A stretch of 6,435 nt of DNA. Source: Prevotella sp. (lineage in GTDB: Bacteria > Bacteroidota > Bacteroidia > Bacteroidales > Bacteroidaceae). The DNA lies in the NCBI GenBank assembly GCA_017623335.1, contig JAGAPI010000147.1, positions 1-6,435 on the forward strand, written 5' to 3'. The translations under genes were made by a program, and so were the position numbers. Shown here one piece after another: positions 1 through 5,687 of the stretch. The number at the start of each line of letters is the position of its first letter. Position 1 is the stretch's first letter. The notes under the pieces were generated by a model. That model was given only the letters and a program-made list of their open reading frames with translations, made no database searches and was not told where the DNA came from.

Positions 1-17
1 ATTAGGGTCTGCTAATT
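1..17 (+). repeat. Left terminal inverted repeat of the IS
   Basis: ATTAGGGTCTGCTAATT pairs with the reverse complement of 1587-1603 (ATTAGGGTTCGCTAATT), with mismatches only at positions 9 and 10. The identity stops after base 17. The repeat is itself an interrupted palindrome: ATTAG (1-5), a 6-base spacer, then CTAAT (12-16). One further outer base may belong to it but lies outside the window. Confidence 0.9.
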
Positions 18-55
18 AAATACAAAATACGGACAATCAATAAAATAACCCTATA

Positions 56-78
56 TTTATTTGCGTATTTCAAATAAA
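56..78. repeat. Perfect 8-bp inverted repeat over the transposase promoter
   Basis: TTTATTTG (56-63) and CAAATAAA (71-78) are perfect reverse complements around a 7-base spacer. The left arm contains the -33 TTTG box and the right arm lies in the promoter spacer. It is upstream of the expected transcript start, so it would act as DNA (for instance an operator or transposase subterminal site) rather than as an RNA hairpin. The AT-rich context makes chance occurrence possible. Confidence 0.5.
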
Positions 79-91
79 ATGATTACCTTTG
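60..91 (+). promoter_or_regulatory. Bacteroides-type promoter of the transposase
   Basis: A -33 box TTTG (60-63) and a -7 box TACCTTTG (84-91) are separated by 20 bp. This fits the known Bacteroides primary sigma consensus (TTTG, 19-21 bp, TAnnTTTG). The predicted transcription start is a few bases after the last G, at roughly 95-100. That lies downstream of the first possible ATG (93) and upstream of the second in-frame ATG (117). Confidence 0.75.
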
Positions 92-92
92 T

Positions 93-1592
93 ATGTTAAA
101 ACCAACAACAAGTGGCATGAAATACTACTCCCAATATATCAGTCATGACCTGTTTGAGCTCCAGGAATCGCTCTCTGTGTTGAGCAAGTCCAACCGCTGG
201 GTCAAACTTGCGGACAGCCTACCATGGGACAAAATTGAGAAAGAATACAACAAGCGTTTGAAGAATATCCACAATGGTGCCGGCAACAAGCCCGCCCGCA
301 TGGTTGTGGGCGCTTTGATTGTAAAGCACATGGAAAATCTGAGCGACGCGAAGACCATCCAGGCCATCCAGGAGAATCCATACATGCAGTATCTTCTTGG
401 GCTTCCAAAGTTCACGGAGAAGCCCGTGTTCGTTCCAGAGCTGTTCGTCCTCATCCGCAAGCGTCTTGACCATGAATTCTTCAACATGCTGACCTTGACG
501 CTTGCAGAGGCGGATGGAAGCAGGCCGAAGGTGGAAGACACCGATGATGAGGGCAATGACCATGGTGGCACGATGAAGATTGATGCCACCTGCTGTGACG
601 CCGAGGTTCGCTATCCCACAGATTCAAATCTTTTGGAAGACGGCAGCAAGTTGATAGACCTCCTGCTTGACAAGTTCTGCGCTCGCCACAAGGCAAAGAA
701 ACCACAAACGCACCGCGTGGAAGCCCGCCAGGCGTTCCTACAGCTGACCAAGAAAAAGCGCAAGGGCAAGAAACTCGTCAGCAAGACCAAACAGGTGCAG
801 ATACGTTGCCTGCAGGCTGACTTTCAGACATTTCTTGATTTCCTCGGCAGGCATACCACAGATTTCCTCACGTGTTTCAACCGACATGACCACAGATGCC
901 TCAAAGCGGCATTCAAAATGTTCGAGCAGCAAAAGATGATGTTCGAGCAGAACGTCCGCACCTGCGCCAACCGCATTATAAGCATCTACCAGCCGCATCT
1001 CCGCCCCATTGTCAGAGGCAAGGCGAAAGCCAGGGTCGAGTTTGGGGCAAAGATAGGCGCCAGCATCGTAAACGGTTACACTTTCGTGGATCATCTCAGT
1101 TGGGACGCTTACAACGAGTCTTCAGACCTTGCCATGCAGATGGAACTCTACAAAAAGCGCTTCGGCATGTATCCCAAGGAGATACAGGCAGACAGGCTCT
1201 ATCTTGGAAAGGCGAACAGAATGCACATTAAGGCCTGCCATATCGATTGTCATAATCGTCCATTGGGCAGGCCGCCTAAGGAAGAAGATGACAACCACGC
1301 AGTGGACAAGAAAAGAGCCATCGGTGAACGAAATGAGATAGAGGCAACATTTGGAACATCCAAGAGGGTTTATCGGGCGAACGACATCCGGGCGAAACTT
1401 GACGAGACGGCAGACACATGGATAGGAGCTTGCTTCTTCGCTAAAAACGTAATGAAGTTCCTAAGGGGACTTCTTTGTCTCATTTTTGAAAAAATGGGCA
1501 TCCAGGCCTTAAAAAAGAAATTTGTCAACACCATGGACAACCTCATGGGAGTTTTGGACAAACTGCAATATTGTGCGGCCGAGATAAATTAG
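93..1592 (+). CDS. DDE transposase of the IS5/IS1182-like element
   Basis: This enzyme should cut and rejoin the IS ends during transposition. Residues about 65-125 (PARMVVGALIVKH, NPYMQYLLGLPKF, FVPELFVLIRKRLD) resemble the N-terminal DUF772-type region of IS5-group transposases. The likely catalytic residues are D164 (in MKIDATCCDAEVRYPTD), D367 (in KEIQADRLYLG) and a Glu in GERNEIEATFG (E417, less likely E415). The stretch GKAKARVEFGAKIG (309-322), before the second Asp, is typical of the group. About 200 residues separate the first two Asp. This segment includes a strongly basic run (KKKRKGKK, 220-227) and a mostly helical-looking region. The frame is intact over 499 codons. The start is doubtful: the promoter's -7 box ends at 91, so initiation at ATG 117 (residue 9, MKYYSQYIS) is more credible than ATG 93. 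The stop lies within the right terminal repeat. No strong Shine-Dalgarno sequence precedes either start. Confidence 0.93.
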   Translation: MLKPTTSGMKYYSQYISHDLFELQESLSVLSKSNRWVKLADSLPWDKIEKEYNKRLKNIHNGAGNKPARMVVGALIVKHMENLSDAKTIQAIQENPYMQYLLGLPKFTEKPVFVPELFVLIRKRLDHEFFNMLTLTLAEADGSRPKVEDTDDEGNDHGGTMKIDATCCDAEVRYPTDSNLLEDGSKLIDLLLDKFCARHKAKKPQTHRVEARQAFLQLTKKKRKGKKLVSKTKQVQIRCLQADFQTFLDFLGRHTTDFLTCFNRHDHRCLKAAFKMFEQQKMMFEQNVRTCANRIISIYQPHLRPIVRGKAKARVEFGAKIGASIVNGYTFVDHLSWDAYNESSDLAMQMELYKKRFGMYPKEIQADRLYLGKANRMHIKACHIDCHNRPLGRPPKEEDDNHAVDKKRAIGERNEIEATFGTSKRVYRANDIRAKLDETADTWIGACFFAKNVMKFLRGLLCLIFEKMGIQALKKKFVNTMDNLMGVLDKLQYCAAEIN

Positions 1593-1604
1593 CGAACCCT
1601 AATT
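1587..1604 (-). repeat. Right terminal inverted repeat of the IS
   Basis: This is the inverted counterpart of bases 1-17. It contains the last sense codon and the TAG stop of the transposase (1590-1592). It forms a perfect interrupted palindrome, AATTAG (1587-1592), six-base spacer, CTAATT (1599-1604). The adjacent bases 1605-1609 repeat ATTAG, so the exact outer boundary is ambiguous. Confidence 0.88.
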
Positions 1605-1626
1605 ATTAGTTATTAATTATTGGTTT
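1605..1626 (+). other. AT-rich remnant leader between the IS and the helicase
   Basis: This short spacer is what remains of the helicase upstream region next to the IS. It is almost pure A/T and contains the repeated word AATTATT (1601-1607 and 1615-1621). I find no TAnnTTTG box, no Shine-Dalgarno sequence and no terminator. An in-frame TAA at 1600-1602 rules out a start codon further upstream for the helicase. Confidence 0.6.
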
Positions 1627-3789
1627 ATGGCACGCAATGAGGAGTTGCGCCGGGCATGGCAGATAGTGGAAAGCACCGGTATAAACATTTTTCTTACAGG
1701 AAAGGCGGGTACGGGCAAAACCACATTTCTGCGCACACTGAAGGAGAAGCTGCCCAAGCGTATGATTGTGGTGGCACCAACTGGTATTGCCGCCGTCAAT
1801 GCCAAGGGAGTAACCATCCATTCGTTTTTCCAACTGCCTCTGTCGCCGTTTGTGCCGGGCTCGTCGTTTCAGGGCAACCAAAGGAGCCATTTCCGTTTCA
1901 GCAAACAGAAGATAAACATAATACGCAGCATCGACCTGCTGGTGATCGACGAGATTTCAATGGTGAGAGCCGACCTGCTCGATGCCGTAGACGATGCCCT
2001 GCGGCGCTTCCGCCGCAGCAGACTGCCGTTTGGCGGCGTACAACTCCTTATGATCGGCGACCTGCAGCAGCTTGCCCCCGTGGTGAAGGACGATGAGTGG
2101 AGCATGCTCAGCAAATATTACGACACGATGTACTTTTTCGGCAGCCATGCCCTACGGCAGACTCCGTATGCCACAATAGAGCTAAAACAGGTCTACCGTC
2201 AGAGCGACGAGCGTTTTCTATCTATATTAAACAAGGTACGCACGAACAAGGTGGATGCCGAAACTCTCACCCTGCTAAACAGCCGCTACATACCAAACTT
2301 CCAGCCGCCAAAAGGCGACAGCTACATACAGCTGACCACCCACAACGCAAAGGCTCACGACATAAACCGCATGAAACTGATGATGCTGCCGGGACAGCCA
2401 TACACGTTCAAGGCAACGGTTGAGGGCGAGTTTCCTGAATTGTCATATCCCACCGACGAGACCCTGACGCTGAAGGTGGGGGCACAGGTGATGTTTGTGA
2501 AAAACGACTCATCGGGCGGACACCGCTACTACAACGGCATGATATGCACCATCACAAGATTTACCGAAGACGGATTCACCGTGACGGACAGCGACAACGG
2601 CACCGAGATAGAGGTTGGCAGGGAGACATGGGAGAACAACCGCTATGTGCTGAACGAGGAGACAAAAGAGATAACCGAGCAGCTGGAAGGCACGTTTACG
2701 CAGTTTCCTGTGAAGACGGCGTGGGCGATAACCATACACAAGAGCCAGGGACTGACTTTCGACCGTGCAATAATTGATGTACAGTGGTCGTTCTCCCACG
2801 GACAGACATACGTGGCTCTGTCGCGCTGCAAGACTCTTGAGGGCATCGTGCTCAGCGCGCCCATAGCACCTAATGCCATCATCAACGACAGCGCCGTGAC
2901 GGCATATACTGACGATATTCCCAACCATATACCCGACAACGGGCAGATGGAAGAGTTGAAGCGCGACTATTTCTGCACTCTTATAAAAGAACTGTTCGGA
3001 TTTGACGACATGCTGCACCACCTTAACAGTGTGTACAGCATCATTTCCTATAATTTCCGCCGTCAGCAGGACTTTATCGAAGCATACGCCGGACAGCAGC
3101 AGCTGTTTTCTTCGGAGATTATGCCCAAGGCACAGAAGTTTGTGGCATGGGCTGTGCCTCGCATCACGGCAGGAGGAGGCTATGCCTCGGACGATGTGTT
3201 GCAGGAGCAGGTGAAGAAAGGAGCTGTGATATTTGCAAACAAGCTGCAGCCGCTGTTGGAACTGGCACGCAAGACCAGTCCGGCAACCGACAACAAGGAC
3301 CTGAAAAAGCGGCTTGCCGAAGCGGTGGAAAATCTGGTGCGCGAGGTGACGGTGAAGATAAAAATCATGCAGCACTCATCGGCGGCGGGATTCTATGTCA
3401 ACGATTATCTGCGCCACAAGGCGGTGTATCTTATCGGCGATGAAGACAGTGAGCCGAAAAAGAAGCGTGAGAAGAAGGCAAAGGAGCCGAAAGCGCCAAA
3501 GATACCCACACACGAGATTTCATATCAGCTGTACAAAGAGGGCAAGACTCCGGCAGAGATTGCGATGATAAGGCAACTGGCGGTAAGCACGGTCAACAGC
3601 CATCTTGTGAGATATGTGCAGGCGGGTGAGATCGAACTCAGCGAACTGATGCCCATGGAGCACATCATCCTTGGCAAGAAGGCTCTTGAAAACCACAGGT
3701 CGCTGAAAGAAGCCTTCAACTCACTCAGCGGACAGGTGAGCTACGGAGAGTTGAACCTTATTATAGCATCAGAGAAGACTCCCGGTTAA
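1627..3789 (+). CDS. Pif1/RecD2-like SF1 DNA helicase with C-terminal HTH-like domain
   Basis: This is a probable ATP-dependent, 5'-3' type DNA helicase of the cytoplasm, 720 residues. Motifs appear in order: Walker A GKAGTGKT (25-32); motif Ia APTGIAAVNAKGVTIHSFF (50-68); Walker B LLVIDEISM (104-112); motif III GDLQQLAPV (144-152); motif IV-like LKQVYRQSD (186-194); motif V-like AWAITIHKSQGLTFDRAIID (365-384); motif VI YVALSRCKTLEGIVL (395-409). Residues about 440-600 form a helical region I cannot assign. A Lys-rich linker follows (KKKREKKAKEPKAPK, 611-625), then a helix-turn-helix-like domain (about 627-690, YQLYKEGKTPAEIAMIRQLAVSTVNSHL) resembling the HTH_40 type found at RecQ C-termini. 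The N-terminus runs straight into the Walker A region, as I recall for this family, so ATG 1627 looks genuine and the IS has not truncated the protein. Its cellular role is inferred only: unwinding of forks, G-quadruplexes or recombination intermediates, as in Pif1 relatives. Its stop overlaps that of the convergent recQ. Confidence 0.9.
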   Translation: MARNEELRRAWQIVESTGINIFLTGKAGTGKTTFLRTLKEKLPKRMIVVAPTGIAAVNAKGVTIHSFFQLPLSPFVPGSSFQGNQRSHFRFSKQKINIIRSIDLLVIDEISMVRADLLDAVDDALRRFRRSRLPFGGVQLLMIGDLQQLAPVVKDDEWSMLSKYYDTMYFFGSHALRQTPYATIELKQVYRQSDERFLSILNKVRTNKVDAETLTLLNSRYIPNFQPPKGDSYIQLTTHNAKAHDINRMKLMMLPGQPYTFKATVEGEFPELSYPTDETLTLKVGAQVMFVKNDSSGGHRYYNGMICTITRFTEDGFTVTDSDNGTEIEVGRETWENNRYVLNEETKEITEQLEGTFTQFPVKTAWAITIHKSQGLTFDRAIIDVQWSFSHGQTYVALSRCKTLEGIVLSAPIAPNAIINDSAVTAYTDDIPNHIPDNGQMEELKRDYFCTLIKELFGFDDMLHHLNSVYSIISYNFRRQQDFIEAYAGQQQLFSSEIMPKAQKFVAWAVPRITAGGGYASDDVLQEQVKKGAVIFANKLQPLLELARKTSPATDNKDLKKRLAEAVENLVREVTVKIKIMQHSSAAGFYVNDYLRHKAVYLIGDEDSEPKKKREKKAKEPKAPKIPTHEISYQLYKEGKTPAEIAMIRQLAVSTVNSHLVRYVQAGEIELSELMPMEHIILGKKALENHRSLKEAFNSLSGQVSYGELNLIIASEKTPG
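3786..3789. other. Shared TTAA: overlapping stop codons of convergent genes
   Basis: The TAA of the + strand helicase (3787-3789) and the TAA of recQ on the - strand (3786-3788) share the palindrome TTAA. There is no intergenic space, so any transcription terminator for either gene would have to lie inside the other gene. I saw no clear GC-rich hairpin followed by a T run near the junction. Confidence 0.9.
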
Positions 3790-5687
3790 AGTACTGTCAC
3801 CATTCCGTCCTCAACCGCTATCGTCTCTTCGTCAAGCAGATGTTTCAAGGCAGTGTCAAGAACCGTTGTCGGCAGACTGAGCGCCAGCAGGTCTGTGAGC
3901 GGATGCGGCTGCCTGTCGTTGAGCACATCCATAATCTGCTGTTCGGCATGATTGCAGTCAGCCCTGAACATACCGTCCTTTTTGGCGGCAATGCATACAT
4001 CACACTGCATGCAAGGCTTGGCACCGCTCTCTCCAAAATATTCCAGAAGCATCTGGCTGCGGCAGGTGTCAGAGCCCGTGGCATATTGCAGCATGGATTC
4101 TATCCGTGCCTTGTATCGCTCAAGGCGCTCCTCATACACTTCTTTCGGAAATACAAGATACTCTGAATCCTCGCGCCGCTGAGTGTACCGGATATACGGA
4201 GTGCTCTTTTCGGGAATGAAATTTATGATGTGCTTGATGTGGAGCGCACGCAGTACCTGATACAGCTCGTGTTTCTTCATGCCAAGCTGTGCTGCCACAA
4301 AATCCTCGCTGATATAGCCAAAGTCGCTGAACAGTCCGCCATAATTGCGGAGCAGAGTGACAATCACCTTGTCCTCAAGCTCGCTGTTGCCGCTAAGACG
4401 GTAGAGCTGGTCGCGCTCTACGAGGAAATGCACACGCGCCTGAGTGTCCTGATTTTCAGTGTAATCAATATAGCCCGCCCTCGACAGGATGGTGAGGGCT
4501 GAGTCCACCGGCACGGGAAAATGCCTGAACACCTGACAAAAGCGTGCAATGTCGAACTCAAACGTCACGCCGTAGCCCGAGCCTACGCCCACCTGATAGT
4601 AATATGCCAGATGTTCATACACCTTTCTTATATAGTCTTTTTCCGGAAAGGTGTCGGCAATCCGCCTTGTCAGCTTTGCGCGGTCGTTGTTGTTGTAAAG
4701 GAGTATGGCGTAGGCTTTCTTGCCGTCGCGCCCGGCACGTCCGGCTTCCTGAAAATATGCTTCGATGCTGTCGGGGCAGTCAATGTGTATGACCACTCTC
4801 ACGTCGGGCTTGTCGATACCCATGCCGAAAGCGTTGGTGGCAACAATCACGCGCGTCTCATCGGCTATCCACGATTTCTGACGCTTGTCTTTCTCACCCA
4901 GTTCCAGTCCGGCATGATAGAACGTTGCGCTCACGCCGTCGGCAGCCAGTTGCTGCGCCATTTCCTTGGTGCGCTTGCGGCTGCGGGCGTAGACGATGGC
5001 ACTGCCGTCCACACTGCTGAGAATATGCAGCAGCTCATGATATTTGTCATCGGTGTTGCGCACCACGTAAGCCAGATTCTTGCGCTCAAAGCTCATGCGG
5101 AACACATTCTCGGTCTTAAATCCGAGACGCTGCTGAATGTCGCTCACCACTGGCGGGGTGGCGGTGGCTGTGAGTGCCAGGACAGGCACGCGGGGAAACA
5201 GCCTGCGTATCTCCCCTATCCTGAGATACGACGGGCGGAAGTCGTAGCCCCACTGGCTTATGCAGTGGGCTTCGTCGATGGTGAGGAGACTCACCTTTAC
5301 ATGCGAGAGTTTTTTGAGAAAGGTCTCCGAGGTGAGGCGCTCCGGCGACACATACAGAATCTTAACCGCGCCGAAGATTGCGTTCTCCATTGTAGTGATG
5401 ATGGTGTCGCGGGTCATGCCCGAGTAGATAGCGGCTGCCTTTATGCCTCGCTTGCGCAGGTTGAGCACCTGGTCTTTCATCAGGGCTATGAGCGGTGTGA
5501 TAACCACGCACACACCGTCCATTGCCAATGCCGGCACTTGAAAAGTAATTGACTTTCCGCCGCCGGTAGGCATCAGTCCCAGGGTGTCGTTTCCGCTGCA
5601 GATGCTTTTAATGATGTCTTCCTGTATGCCGCGGAAATTATCGTAGCCCCAGTATCTTTTAAGTATCTTGTTATAGTTACTGCTCAC
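3786..5687 (-). CDS. recQ: RecQ-family ATP-dependent DNA helicase
   Basis: This is a 3'-5' superfamily 2 DNA helicase for recombination repair, 633 residues. Visible motifs are motif 0 FRGIQEDII (18-26), Walker A TGGGKS (41-46), DEAH (138-141), the aromatic-rich loop CISQWGYDFRPSY (142-154), motif III TATAT (173-177), motif IV AIVYARSRKRT (230-240), motif V ATNAFGMGIDKPDVR (283-297) and motif VI QEAGRAGRDG (313-322). The RecQ zinc site is C542, C559, C562 and C565. Its C-x16-C-x2-C-x2-C spacing matches E. coli RecQ as I recall it, but it lies about 200 residues beyond the core rather than about 50. The extra region (about 350-530) looks like winged-helix material (FARFCQ-like and ISEDFVAAQLGMKKHELYQVL segments). 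The last 50 residues resemble a short winged helix, and no HRDC domain is apparent. The start is GTG (5685-5687), inside the end of recJ. An in-frame TAG at 5703-5705 and the absence of an intervening ATG support it, as does the conserved N-terminus (ILKRYWGYDNFRGIQ). Confidence 0.96.
   Translation of the reverse strand: MSSNYNKILKRYWGYDNFRGIQEDIIKSICSGNDTLGLMPTGGGKSITFQVPALAMDGVCVVITPLIALMKDQVLNLRKRGIKAAAIYSGMTRDTIITTMENAIFGAVKILYVSPERLTSETFLKKLSHVKVSLLTIDEAHCISQWGYDFRPSYLRIGEIRRLFPRVPVLALTATATPPVVSDIQQRLGFKTENVFRMSFERKNLAYVVRNTDDKYHELLHILSSVDGSAIVYARSRKRTKEMAQQLAADGVSATFYHAGLELGEKDKRQKSWIADETRVIVATNAFGMGIDKPDVRVVIHIDCPDSIEAYFQEAGRAGRDGKKAYAILLYNNNDRAKLTRRIADTFPEKDYIRKVYEHLAYYYQVGVGSGYGVTFEFDIARFCQVFRHFPVPVDSALTILSRAGYIDYTENQDTQARVHFLVERDQLYRLSGNSELEDKVIVTLLRNYGGLFSDFGYISEDFVAAQLGMKKHELYQVLRALHIKHIINFIPEKSTPYIRYTQRREDSEYLVFPKEVYEERLERYKARIESMLQYATGSDTCRSQMLLEYFGESGAKPCMQCDVCIAAKKDGMFRADCNHAEQQIMDVLNDRQPHPLTDLLALSLPTTVLDTALKHLLDEETIAVEDGMVTVL
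5677..5687 (-). other. recJ-recQ coding overlap of 11 nt
   Basis: The recQ GTG start (5685-5687) lies inside the last codons of recJ, whose TAA is at 5677-5679. The bases read GGT GAG CAG TAA in the recJ frame and GTG AGC AGT in the recQ frame. This implies one transcript and probably translational coupling. A weak purine-rich stretch (AGAAGACA in the - strand) lies about 10 nt upstream of the GTG. Confidence 0.88.

Larger units (their letters stand above)
1..1604 (+). mobile_element. Complete insertion sequence, IS5/IS1182-like DDE element
   Basis: The element is about 1.6 kb, with one transposase gene filling nearly all of it and matching terminal inverted repeats at both ends (15 of 17 bases identical). 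The intact reading frame and both ends suggest it is complete and possibly still mobile. The left boundary coincides with the start of the window, so the outermost base or bases and any target-site duplication on that side cannot be seen. The right boundary is placed at 1603/1604, uncertain by a few bases. The element is inserted just upstream of the helicase gene and in the same orientation. Family assignment rests on the transposase sequence (N-terminal DUF772-like region, DDE catalytic core) and is only to the broad IS5/IS1182 level. Confidence 0.88.

Noticed and set aside
1480..1520. A-rich runs (GAAAAAATGG, TTAAAAAAGAAA) near the 3' end of the transposase as possible frameshift sites
   Set aside because: The transposase is complete in a single frame through both runs, so no frameshift is needed, and no alternative frame continues usefully.
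93..1592. IS-encoded passenger or accessory gene inside the element
   Set aside because: Other open frames in this interval are short shadows of the transposase and lack their own promoter or start signals.
2509..3375. A 288-codon open frame on the - strand opposite the Pif1-like helicase
   Set aside because: It is antisense to conserved helicase motifs; the product is rich in His, Leu and Cys with no family resemblance, as expected of a shadow frame.
3740..3840. Possible intrinsic terminator at the convergent junction
   Set aside because: No convincing GC-rich hairpin with a T tract was seen on either strand near the overlapping stops.
4521..5552. A 343-codon open frame on the + strand opposite recQ
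   Set aside because: It lies wholly antisense to strongly conserved RecQ motifs, its translation shows no recognisable domain, and long antisense frames are common opposite genes of this composition.
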